Source: Bacillota bacterium (GTDB lineage: Bacteria > Bacillota_A > Clostridia > Lachnospirales > Lachnospiraceae). Taken from it: DNA of 9,733 bases. This document shows positions 1-5,597 of this stretch, piece by piece. Numbering within the stretch: position 1 is the stretch's first letter; each line of letters opens with the position of its first letter. The stretch spans positions 1 through 9,733 of the forward strand of contig JAEZSL010000150.1 in the NCBI GenBank assembly GCA_023443925.1, in the 5' to 3' direction. The translations under genes and the position numbers were made by a program. The notes beneath the pieces were generated by a model. That model had not been told where the DNA came from. It did not search any database and saw only the letters and a list, made by a program, of their open reading frames with translations.

Positions 1-365
1 AAGTTGACTCCAACGAAATGGCATTTAAGATTGCTGGTTCTATGGCATTTAAAGATGCGATGCACAAAGCAGGTGCTGTACTCCTTGAGCCTATCATGAG
101 AGTTGAAGTTACTGTTCCGGATGATTATATGGGTGATGTTATTGGTGATATCAGTGCCCGTCGTGGACGTATTGAAGGATCTGAAGATATTAACGGCACC
201 AAGTTAATCAGAGGATTCGTTCCGCTGTCCGAAATGTTCGGCTATTCCACAACCTTACGTTCCAAAACACAGGGTCGTGGTGCATACTCCATGTTCTTCT
301 CAAGCTATGAACCTGTTCCTAAGAATGTTCAGGAAAAGGTACTGGCAGCAAAAGGCAAAAACTAA
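1..365 (+). CDS. fusA: Elongation factor G, C-terminal end (partial)
   Basis: This is the 3' end of the gene for EF-G, the ribosomal translocase GTPase; the 5' part lies outside the window. The open frame runs from the window edge (first full codon at base 3) to TAA at 363-365, about 120 residues. The residues [17 protein letters not shown] at the start match the end of domain IV. The stretch [19 protein letters not shown], followed by [24 protein letters not shown] and TQGRGAYSM, is the characteristic domain V that closes EF-G. The internal ATG at 18 is not the start. The GTPase domain is not visible, so a paralogue cannot be strictly excluded, but fusA directly before tuf is the standard bacterial arrangement. 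No strong terminator follows, so some read-through toward tuf is possible. Confidence 0.96.
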   Translation, partial: VDSNEMAFKIAGSMAFKDAMHKAGAVLLEPIMRVEVTVPDDYMGDVIGDISARRGRIEGSEDINGTKLIRGFVPLSEMFGYSTTLRSKTQGRGAYSMFFSSYEPVPKNVQEKVLAAKGKN

Positions 366-387
366 TTTTGTCTTGTGTTTCAGATAT

Positions 388-411
388 CAGCGTTGTTCGC
401 AAGAACAGCTG
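388..411 (+). other. Hairpin in fusA-tuf spacer
   Basis: CAGC (388-391) pairs with GCTG (408-411) and TGTTC (394-398) with GAACA (403-407), closed by a GCAA tetraloop (399-402) with a two-base bulge (GT, 392-393). This 9-bp stem with a GNRA loop begins 22 bases after the fusA stop. No T-run follows, so it does not look like an intrinsic terminator. It could stabilise the 3' end of the fusA message or be a processing site; that role is inferred. Confidence 0.45.
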
Positions 412-456
412 TGGCGGTAAGTCACAAATTTATATATTTAATCTTTGTATATAATG

Positions 457-492
457 AAATAATGCACAAAAACTTTGCGCGATTCATTATTT
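457..492. promoter_or_regulatory. 8-bp dyad just upstream of the tuf promoter
   Basis: AAATAATG (457-464) is a perfect inverted copy of CATTATTT (485-492), separated by 20 bases. The downstream arm ends four bases before the tuf -35 box. The dyad centre lies near -57 relative to the predicted start, where activators or alpha-subunit contacts sit. It could also fold in fusA read-through RNA, although such an A/T stem would be weak. Function is unknown and chance is possible in AT-rich DNA. Confidence 0.3.
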
Positions 493-496
493 TAGC

Positions 497-525
497 TTGA
501 AAATATTTCTAAATTGAAATATAAT
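497..525 (+). promoter_or_regulatory. Sigma-A promoter of tuf
   Basis: TTGAAA (497-502), a 17-base spacer and a perfect TATAAT (520-525) form a near-consensus housekeeping promoter. Transcription would start near base 532, giving a leader of roughly 97 bases before tuf. A separate promoter for tuf fits the very high demand for EF-Tu compared with the upstream ribosomal operon. Another TATAAT at 450-455 has no credible -35 box. Confidence 0.85.
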
Positions 526-548
526 TAGGCGTATAAGACAAACTAACG

Positions 549-596
549 GCCCTGGTGGGCAAGCCTTAAAAGGCAATGCAAATAAGCAATGCTTAT
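549..596 (+). other. Three tandem hairpins in the tuf leader
   Basis: Three short perfect stems follow one another in the predicted leader: GCCC/GGGC (549-552, 557-560, loop TGGT), GCCT/AGGC (563-566, 571-574, loop TAAA) and ATAAGC/GCTTAT (582-587, 591-596, loop AAT). TGCT at 590-593 could instead pair with AGCA at 601-604, which would open the third stem. The Shine-Dalgarno AAAGGAGG lies at 611-618, clear of all three. No known riboswitch class is recognised. A role in mRNA stability or translational control is inferred. Confidence 0.4.
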
Positions 597-628
597 CAAA
601 AGCATTAATTAAAGGAGGACTTTATAAA

Positions 629-1822
629 ATGGCTAAAGCTAAGTTCGAAAGAAACAAACCACATTGTAATATCGGAACCATTGGTCACGTAGATCATGGT
701 AAAACTACATTAACAGCAGCGATTACTAAGACTCTTCATGAAAGATTAGGTACAGGTCAGGCGGTAGCTTTCGATCAGATCGATAAGGCTCCGGAAGAAA
801 GAGAAAGAGGTATCACAATCTCTACTGCTCACGTTGAATATGAATCAAAAGCTAGACACTATGCACACGTTGACTGCCCAGGACATGCCGATTACGTTAA
901 GAACATGATCACTGGAGCAGCTCAGATGGACGGCGCTATCCTTGTAGTTGCTGCTACTGACGGTGTTATGGCTCAGACAAAAGAACACATCTTACTTTCT
1001 CGTCAGGTTGGTGTTCCTTACATCGTAGTATTCATGAACAAATGTGATATGGTTGATGATCCTGAACTTCTTGAATTAGTTGAGATGGAAATCAGAGACT
1101 TATTAACTGAATATGAATTCCCTGGCGATGATACTCCTATCATTCAGGGTTCTGCTCTTAAAGCTCTTGAAGATCCTCAGGGAGAATGGGGCGACAAAAT
1201 CATTGAATTATTTGACGCTGTTGATACCTGGATTCCTGATCCTCAGAGAGAAACAGATAAGCCTTTCTTAATGCCAATCGAAGACGTTTTCTCTATCACA
1301 GGACGTGGTACTGTTGCTACAGGCCGTGTTGAACGTGGTGTTCTTCATGTATCTGAAGAAGTTGAAATCGTTGGTATTAAAGAAGAAACTCGTAAAGTAG
1401 TCGTAACCGGTATCGAAATGTTCCGTAAACTTCTTGACGAAGCTCAGGCTGGTGATAACATTGGTGCACTTTTACGTGGTGTTCAGAGAAACGAAATCGA
1501 AAGAGGACAGGTTCTTTGCAAACCCGGCACAATCAAATGCCACAAGAAATTCACAGCTCAGGTTTATGTATTAACAAAAGATGAAGGTGGACGTCATACT
1601 CCTTTCTTCAACAACTACAGACCTCAGTTCTATTTCAGAACAACAGACGTAACAGGCGTTTGCAACCTTCCTGAAGGTGTAGAAATGTGCATGCCTGGCG
1701 ACAATATCGAAATGTCCATCGAATTAATTCATCCTATCGCTATGGAGCAAGGTTTAGGCTTCGCTATCCGTGAAGGTGGAAGAACAGTTGGTTCAGGTAA
1801 AGTTGCTACAATCATTGCTTAA
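629..1822 (+). CDS. tuf: Elongation factor Tu
   Basis: EF-Tu is the cytoplasmic GTPase that carries aminoacyl-tRNA to the ribosomal A site. The protein is 397 residues, the normal full length. The GTP-binding elements are all present: GHVDHGKT (19-26), the switch I sequence RGITI (60-64), DCPGH (82-86), NKCD (137-140) and GSAL (174-177). Domains 2 and 3 follow, with the conserved [20 protein letters not shown] (314-333) and the ending [15 protein letters not shown]. The ATG at 629 is preceded by AAAGGAGG with ten bases between, and the protein starts with the standard [12 protein letters not shown]. The gene has its own promoter upstream and a strong terminator downstream, so it is probably mainly monocistronic. 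Cysteines in domains 2-3 (297, 304, 345, 354) replace residues that are often Ala, Pro, Ile or Val in other bacteria. Confidence 0.99.
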   Translation: MAKAKFERNKPHCNIGTIGHVDHGKTTLTAAITKTLHERLGTGQAVAFDQIDKAPEERERGITISTAHVEYESKARHYAHVDCPGHADYVKNMITGAAQMDGAILVVAATDGVMAQTKEHILLSRQVGVPYIVVFMNKCDMVDDPELLELVEMEIRDLLTEYEFPGDDTPIIQGSALKALEDPQGEWGDKIIELFDAVDTWIPDPQRETDKPFLMPIEDVFSITGRGTVATGRVERGVLHVSEEVEIVGIKEETRKVVVTGIEMFRKLLDEAQAGDNIGALLRGVQRNEIERGQVLCKPGTIKCHKKFTAQVYVLTKDEGGRHTPFFNNYRPQFYFRTTDVTGVCNLPEGVEMCMPGDNIEMSIELIHPIAMEQGLGFAIREGGRTVGSGKVATIIA

Positions 1823-1831
1823 TTAAAAATT

Positions 1832-1871
1832 AACCCCAGGCCTTTATTAATAAAGGTTTGGGGTTTTCTTT
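1832..1871 (+). terminator. Rho-independent terminator of tuf
   Basis: Bases 1832-1846 pair continuously with 1851-1865, giving a 15-bp stem that includes two G-T wobbles (1839-1840 with 1857-1858), capped by TTAA. The run TTTTCTTTCT follows at once (1864-1873, overlapping the stem base). It begins ten bases after the tuf stop codon and is a textbook intrinsic terminator. Confidence 0.95.
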
Positions 1872-1903
1872 CTAATCCGGAACATCGCTTACCGGTACGG
1901 TAT

Positions 1904-1938
1904 GCCGGCAGCTGAGCCGGTTTCTCTGCTACTTTTTT
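1904..1938 (+). terminator. Possible back-up terminator
   Basis: GCCGGC (1904-1909) can pair with GCCGGT (1916-1921, one G-T pair) around the loop AGCTGA, followed by a T-rich stretch ending in TTTTTT at 1933-1938. The T-run starts about 11 bases after the stem, which is late for an efficient terminator. The element sits in a small GC-rich island with four CCGG copies inside an AT-rich spacer. It may be a second brake on tuf read-through. Confidence 0.3.
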
Positions 1939-2085
1939 CTATTGTGATAATGTATTCATTTCAGTGTCTTTTCCAATTTTTAGGTGCAAAGAGTAATATT
2001 TTTCATACTTCTTAAAATTAAATCCTATAATTTCTTAAGTCTTTCTTAAAAATAGTCCCAAAAGTCAATTTTTAAAAAATTTCCT
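1939..2085. other. AT-rich spacer upstream of the mreB promoter
   Basis: No coding frame is convincing here. TTCTTAA occurs three times (2009-2015, 2032-2038, 2043-2049) at intervals of 23 and 11 bases, near two turns and one turn of the helix. A/T tracts at 2068-2082 directly abut the -35 box and resemble an UP element for the RNA polymerase alpha subunit. A regulator site is possible but not shown. Confidence 0.35.
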
Positions 2086-2114
2086 TTGAAATATTCCAAA
2101 AATATGTATATAAT
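2086..2114 (+). promoter_or_regulatory. Sigma-A promoter of mreB
   Basis: TTGAAA (2086-2091), a 17-base spacer and TATAAT (2109-2114) match the housekeeping consensus and copy the tuf promoter's hexamers and spacing exactly. The predicted start is near 2121, leaving a long leader of about 178 bases. With no terminator before flgF, this promoter probably also reads into the flagellar genes. Confidence 0.8.
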
Positions 2115-2120
2115 ATAGTC

Positions 2121-2298
2121 AAGTATGTTTAATTGACATCGTATTGGAAAAAATTAGAGTATACAATACAGAGTATAGACTGACAATGCCGGCAAAATGG
2201 GCATTAATTCAAAAGAATAGACTACAGGCCTGTGCTATATTATAAAGAATTAAGGTTAAGAGCAGGCGGAAATAACGGGTATGTGAAAGGAGATAATT
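2121..2298 (+). other. Long, partly structured mreB leader
   Basis: The predicted leader can form several stems: AATGCC/GGCATT (2185-2190, 2200-2205), ATTC/GAAT around AAAA (2207-2210, 2215-2218), and GCCT plus GCT (2228-2231, 2234-2236) with AGC plus AGGC (2261-2267). ACAGGCCTGT at 2224-2233 is a perfect 10-bp palindrome. The Shine-Dalgarno AAAGGAG sits at 2286-2292. No known riboswitch class fits. A regulatory role is inferred only from length and folding. Confidence 0.35.
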
Positions 2299-3288
2299 AT
2301 GTTAGGCAGTGACATAGGAATTGATTTAGGAACAGCTAGTGTTTTGGTTTATATAAAAGGAAAAGGCGTCGTGTTAAAAGAGCCATCCGTAGTAGCCTTT
2401 GACAGGGATACTAATAAAATTAAAGCCATAGGAGAAGAAGCCAGATTAATGCTTGGCAGAACTCCGGGCAATATTGTTGCCGTTCGTCCTCTTAGACAGG
2501 GCGTAATTTCGGACTATACCGTTACGGAGAAGATGCTTAAGTATTTTATCCAGAAAGCAGTCGGCAAACAGCGTTTCCGTAAACCCAGAATCAGTGTCTG
2601 TGTACCAAGCGGTGTAACGGAAGTAGAAAAGAAAGCCGTTGAAGATGCAACCTTCCAGGCAGGTGCCAGGGAAGTTGCTATTATAGAAGAACCCATTGCA
2701 GCCGCCATCGGAGCCGGTATTGATATTTCCAGGCCCTGCGGTAATATGATTGTTGATATCGGCGGCGGAACCTCTGATATCGCAGTTATCTCCTTAGGCG
2801 GAACCGTAGTCAGCACCTCCATTAAAATTGCAGGTGATGATTTTGACGAAGCAATTGTAAGATATATGCGTAAAAAACATAACCTTTTAATCGGTGAAAG
2901 AACCGCGGAAGACATTAAAATAAAAATTGGCTCCGCTTATAAGAGGCCGGAAGTAGTAAGTATGGATGTAAGAGGTCGTAATTTAGTTACCGGTCTTCCC
3001 AAAACCATAACCGTTACTTCTGATGAAACGGAAGAAGCTTTAAAAGAGACCACTTCCCAAATCGTTGAAGCCGTACACAGCGTACTGGAAAAAACACCTC
3101 CGGAACTTGCAGCAGATATTGCGGACCGTGGTATTGTTTTAACCGGCGGGGGCTGCCTTCTTTACGGACTGGAAGAGTTAATTGAATCCAAAACTGGTAT
3201 TAACACGATGACTGCAGAAGATCCTATGACAGCGGTAGCAATTGGTACAGGAAAATTTGTCGAATTCTTAAGTGGAAAAAGAGATTAG
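2299..3288 (+). CDS. mreB: MreB/Mbl-family actin-like cell-shape protein
   Basis: This bacterial actin homologue forms membrane-associated filaments that direct the Rod wall-synthesis complex along the cell cylinder. At 329 residues it has the usual family length. The actin-fold nucleotide site is complete: phosphate-1 loop GIDLGTAS (7-14), EEPIAAAIGAG (130-140), phosphate-2 loop VDIGGGTSD (152-160) and the adenosine-binding LTGGGCLLYGL (281-291). The ATG at 2299 follows AAAGGAG by six bases and gives the compact N-terminus MLGSDIGIDLG. In Bacillus the paralogue Mbl precedes flhO-flhP, and the order here is the same, so this is probably the Mbl-type copy; sequence alone does not settle MreB against Mbl. 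MreC and MreD are not adjacent, which supports the Mbl-like reading. The final G of the TAG stop is also the first base of a sigma-D -10 box. Confidence 0.96.
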   Translation: MLGSDIGIDLGTASVLVYIKGKGVVLKEPSVVAFDRDTNKIKAIGEEARLMLGRTPGNIVAVRPLRQGVISDYTVTEKMLKYFIQKAVGKQRFRKPRISVCVPSGVTEVEKKAVEDATFQAGAREVAIIEEPIAAAIGAGIDISRPCGNMIVDIGGGTSDIAVISLGGTVVSTSIKIAGDDFDEAIVRYMRKKHNLLIGERTAEDIKIKIGSAYKRPEVVSMDVRGRNLVTGLPKTITVTSDETEEALKETTSQIVEAVHSVLEKTPPELAADIADRGIVLTGGGCLLYGLEELIESKTGINTMTAEDPMTAVAIGTGKFVEFLSGKRD

Positions 3289-3295
3289 CCGATAT
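3269..3295 (+). promoter_or_regulatory. Sigma-D (sigma-28) promoter of the flagellar rod genes
   Basis: TAAG (3269-3272), a 15-base spacer and a perfect GCCGATAT (3288-3295) match the Bacillus sigma-D pattern TAAA-N15-GCCGATAT except for one base in the -35 box. The -10 box overlaps the mreB stop codon. Transcription would start near 3302, about 59 bases before flgF, and leave room for the Shine-Dalgarno. The equivalent flhO-flhP genes of Bacillus are, from memory, part of the sigma-D regulon. Confidence 0.75.
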
Positions 3296-3360
3296 ATAGA
3301 TAGTGACTAATAATTGGACAACCTTTTTGTACCCAAAATCAGGGGAGATAGGAGAAAAAT

Positions 3361-4134
3361 ATGGTAAGAGGTCTATATACTGCCTGGTCAGGAATGGCAA
3401 ATGAACAGAAAAGACTCGATATTATATCCAATAACCTTGCCAATGCCGCCACGGTAGGATATAAAAAAGACAATGTTACGAATCAGTCTTTTGATAATTT
3501 TCTTACCTTAAAGATTAAGGATGCTTCTGAATTATATAACGACAGACCCATTGGAACGATGAATCTGGGGGTTAAATTAGGGGAAGTATATACCGACTAT
3601 AAGCAGGGATCTTTAAGGGAAACCGGCAATACATTTGATTTGGCCATTGAAGGCAAAGGTTTTTTTAATGTTTCCACTACGGATGCGGATGGGAACGAAG
3701 CAATTAAATATACCAGAGACGGTTCATTTACTTTGAATCAGGATGGTAAGATAGTCGATATGAATGGTAACTCTTTAATGGGTGAAAGCGGAGAAATTAC
3801 GCTGCCCGCTAATGCTGCTGATATTGCCGTTGATACGGACGGCTCTATATTTGCAGATGGTGTTTATATCGATAGAATTTCAACTACCGATTTTGAAGAT
3901 TATAATTATCTGAAAAAACAGGGTGACAGCATGTATACGGCACTTGACGGTGCCGGAGCTGTAACGGGTACTGCGTCCATCAGACAGGGCTATACGGAGC
4001 AATCCAATGTAAATGTTATTACTGAAATGGTTGACATGATCGCTGTTTCCAGAGCCTATGAAGCAAACCAGAAGGTAATCCAGACAGTAGACGGTACCTT
4101 AGATTTGGCGGCTAACTCAGTCGGCAAGATCTGA
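3361..4134 (+). CDS. flgF: Flagellar basal-body rod protein, FlgF/FlhO type
   Basis: This axial protein of the flagellar rod is exported through the flagellar type III apparatus and has no cleaved signal peptide. The 257-residue protein has the rod/hook-family N-terminal motif at 4-34 (GLYTAWSGM, IISNNLANAATVGYKK) and the matching C-terminal helix at 219-245 (VITEMVDMIAVSRAYEANQK). These terminal helices polymerise in the coiled-coil core of the rod. The central GSLRETGNTFDLAIEGKGFF (83-102) is the conserved D1 region. The ATG at 3361 follows TAGGAG with a six-base gap and gives the canonical start. The paired layout with the next gene equals Bacillus flhO-flhP; FlgF and FlgG are hard to tell apart by eye, so the symbol rests on gene order and its closeness to FlhO. 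Confidence 0.9.
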   Translation: MVRGLYTAWSGMANEQKRLDIISNNLANAATVGYKKDNVTNQSFDNFLTLKIKDASELYNDRPIGTMNLGVKLGEVYTDYKQGSLRETGNTFDLAIEGKGFFNVSTTDADGNEAIKYTRDGSFTLNQDGKIVDMNGNSLMGESGEITLPANAADIAVDTDGSIFADGVYIDRISTTDFEDYNYLKKQGDSMYTALDGAGAVTGTASIRQGYTEQSNVNVITEMVDMIAVSRAYEANQKVIQTVDGTLDLAANSVGKI

Positions 4135-4184
4135 TAACCGGCACAGATTATACAGATCATATACAAAAGAAAGGATGTAAGCCT

Positions 4185-5000
4185 ATGATGCGTTCATTAT
4201 GGACAGCAGCTTCCGGTATGATTTCACAGCAGACGAATGTTGATACAATATCGAATAATTTAGCTAACATTAATACAACCGGATATAAAAAAGAAACTGC
4301 TCAATTTAAATCATTGTTATATCAAACAATTCAGGCAAATTCCACCAATGCCGACGGAACCGATAAACCGGTTGGAATACAAACCGGTTTGGGTGTAAGG
4401 AATACAGCCATTGTCTCTAAGTATACCCAGGGAAATATACAAGAAACCGGGAATGACTACGACTTTGCCATTCAGGGAAACGGATTCTTCCGCGTACAGA
4501 CCGGGGATGGCAGCGTTGGCTATACTAGAAACGGTTCTTTTGGATTATCCCTTGGAACAGGTGGCTTCACCCTGGCTACAACAGAAGGGTATCCTCTCCT
4601 GGACACAGCAGGTGCTCCCATTTTGCTGGATGAAGACATTGATACCTCTGAATTGGTTATTGATGAAAGTGGTAATCTTCAGTATCCTGATGCGAATAAG
4701 AATTTACAGCCCATGGGAATCCAGATCAGCCTTGCACAATTTGATAATCCTGCCGGTTTAGAAAAAACCGCCGACAGCTTATTAAAAGAAACTGCTGCAT
4801 CCGGTAGTGCCAAACTGGAGTCAGAGAATGCTAACTTAAAACAGAGCGTTATTAAAAGCGGTTGTCTGGAAGGCTCCAATGTACAGGCGGTTAACGAGAT
4901 GGTGGATCTGATTGTAGCGCAAAGAGCCTATGAGATGAATTCGAAATCCATTACTGCAGCCGATGAAATGCTGCAGCAGGCCAATAATCTACGCCGATAA
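4185..5000 (+). CDS. flgG: Flagellar basal-body rod protein, FlgG/FlhP type
   Basis: This is the second axial rod protein, probably the distal rod, exported by the flagellar type III system. The 271-residue protein starts MMRSLWTAASGM, the hallmark FlgG opening, then VDTISNNLANINTTGYKK (19-36). The central GNIQETGNDYDFAIQGNGFF (83-102) and the C-terminal EGSNVQAVNEMVDLIVAQRAYE (229-250) are conserved family blocks. Two adjacent ATG codons (4185, 4188) could serve as start; GAAAGGATG lies upstream. The gene follows flgF by 50 bases without a terminator, so the two are co-transcribed. Cys227 precedes the LEGSN block, where an aromatic residue is more usual. GCCGATAA at its stop codon resembles a sigma-28 -10 box but lacks a -35 partner. 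Confidence 0.92.
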   Translation: MMRSLWTAASGMISQQTNVDTISNNLANINTTGYKKETAQFKSLLYQTIQANSTNADGTDKPVGIQTGLGVRNTAIVSKYTQGNIQETGNDYDFAIQGNGFFRVQTGDGSVGYTRNGSFGLSLGTGGFTLATTEGYPLLDTAGAPILLDEDIDTSELVIDESGNLQYPDANKNLQPMGIQISLAQFDNPAGLEKTADSLLKETAASGSAKLESENANLKQSVIKSGCLEGSNVQAVNEMVDLIVAQRAYEMNSKSITAADEMLQQANNLRR

Positions 5001-5015
5001 TAAGGAGGCTGACAT

Positions 5016-5351
5016 ATGAGTATAGCAATTGATAATAATTCTTTGTTCAGTGCTGCGAAAACCTCTTTGAATACCACAGGCAGTACCGGTAAACTGGAAG
5101 AAAAATTAAAAAACAATCTGGATACCTCAACGGATAAAGAGTTAATGGATGTATGCAAGAGTTTTGAAGCCTATTTTGTTGAGCAGGTATTTAAAGAAAT
5201 GAAAAAAACCGTTCCGCAAAGTGATGAGAAAAACGAGTATATGAATTATTTCGGTGACATGCTTTACGAAGAATATGCGGAAGACATGACGGAAAGAGGA
5301 GATATCGGTATTGCACAGATGCTGTATGAATCCATGAAAAGAAATAGTTAA
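5016..5351 (+). CDS. FlgJ-type rod-binding protein (no muramidase domain)
   Basis: This small 111-residue protein matches the rod-binding domain found at the N-terminus of FlgJ (residues 42-108 here). The visible signatures are LMDVCKSFEAYFVEQVFKEM (43-62), MLYEEYAEDMTERGDIGIAQ (82-101) and the final MLYESMKR. In proteobacteria this domain caps the growing rod and is fused to a peptidoglycan hydrolase; that second domain is absent here, so an unlinked hydrolase would have to open the wall. Residues 1-40 are polar, Ser/Thr/Asn-rich and probably flexible. The gene starts at ATG 5016, with AAGGAGG ending seven bases before it, and lies only 15 bases after flgG, so it belongs to the same operon. 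The family call is firm; the exact capping role is inferred. Confidence 0.85.
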   Translation: MSIAIDNNSLFSAAKTSLNTTGSTGKLEEKLKNNLDTSTDKELMDVCKSFEAYFVEQVFKEMKKTVPQSDEKNEYMNYFGDMLYEEYAEDMTERGDIGIAQMLYESMKRNS

Positions 5352-5386
5352 GGATACATAACAAATATAAATTCCAGAATAATTTG

Positions 5387-5495
5387 CGCCTAGAAACAGG
5401 AATGTCCCAAATCACGGTTCAAGATGAGACCATAGATTCCATAAGATTGGAATTTGTCGTTGCAACTGATTTGGGCCAGGCATTCTTTCTAGGCG
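5387..5495. repeat. Long imperfect palindrome between flgJ and recD2
   Basis: The outer arms CGCCTAGAAA (5387-5396) and TTTCTAGGCG (5486-5495) are perfect inverted repeats. Further inside, GAATG (5400-5404) pairs with CATTC (5481-5485), CCCAAATCA (5406-5414) with TGATTTGGG (5467-5475), GTT/CAA/GA (5417-5424) with their complements across 5457-5466, and ATTCC (5436-5440) with GGAAT (5449-5453) around an eight-base loop. Together this is nearly 40 base pairs over 109 bases. It has the shape of a small non-autonomous transposable element or a structured RNA. No convincing target-site duplication and no T-run are visible. It may protect the 3' end of the flagellar message or insulate recD2. Confidence 0.6.
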
Positions 5496-5505
5496 TTATT
5501 GTTAC

Positions 5506-5542
5506 TAAATCAGCTGCAGGTACAACGAACAAATCTGATTTA
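5506..5542. repeat. Second inverted repeat sharing arms with the palindrome
   Basis: TAAATCAG (5506-5513) is a perfect inverted copy of CTGATTTA (5535-5542), with a 21-base loop. Its arms repeat the AAATCA/TGATTT core of the preceding palindrome (5409-5414 and 5467-5472), so CTGATTT at 5466-5472 could instead pair with AAATCAG at 5507-5513. Two exclusive folds are therefore possible shortly before the recD2 ribosome-binding site. Confidence 0.45.
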
Positions 5543-5577
5543 AACGGGGCAGTAAAATTTTGCATGAGTGAGTATAA

Positions 5578-5597
5578 AGGAGGTGGGATATAAATTG
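5578..5597 (+). promoter_or_regulatory. Ribosome-binding site that fixes the recD2 start
   Basis: AGGAGGTG (5578-5585) is a near-perfect Shine-Dalgarno placed nine bases before TTG at 5595. The in-frame GTG at 5568 lies upstream of this site and has no Shine-Dalgarno of its own, so TTG 5595 is preferred. Confidence 0.8.

Noticed and set aside
2133..2160. Second mreB promoter using the perfect TTGACA at 2133-2138
   Set aside because: The only -10 at a usable distance is TAGAGT (2155-2160, 16-base spacer, 4 of 6 matches). TATACA and TACAAT further on are 21-23 bases away.
2181..2240. c-di-GMP-I (GEMM) riboswitch in the mreB leader
   Set aside because: GGCAAA and CTACAGGCC recall parts of that class, which often precedes motility genes, but the conserved GCAAACC and GACGCAAAGC stretches and a GNRA tetraloop are absent.
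2514..2915. Minus-strand reading frame of 133 codons inside mreB
   Set aside because: It lies wholly within a firmly identified gene, has no recognisable domain, and its Ser/Ile/Pro-rich composition is what the reverse of coding DNA gives.
4993..5000. GCCGATAA, a perfect sigma-28-like -10 box at the flgG stop codon, as a third sigma-D promoter for flgJ
   Set aside because: The sequence 14-17 bases upstream is CTGCAGCAGG, with no TAAA-like box, and the bases encode the end of FlgG. It would also overlap the flgJ Shine-Dalgarno region.
5384..5593. Separate 69-codon protein gene before recD2
   Set aside because: No Shine-Dalgarno precedes TTG 5384 or ATG 5402, no family is recognised, and most of the frame is the palindrome itself.
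5568..5594. GTG 5568 as the recD2 start
   Set aside because: The strong Shine-Dalgarno at 5578-5585 lies inside this extension and is correctly spaced for TTG 5595.
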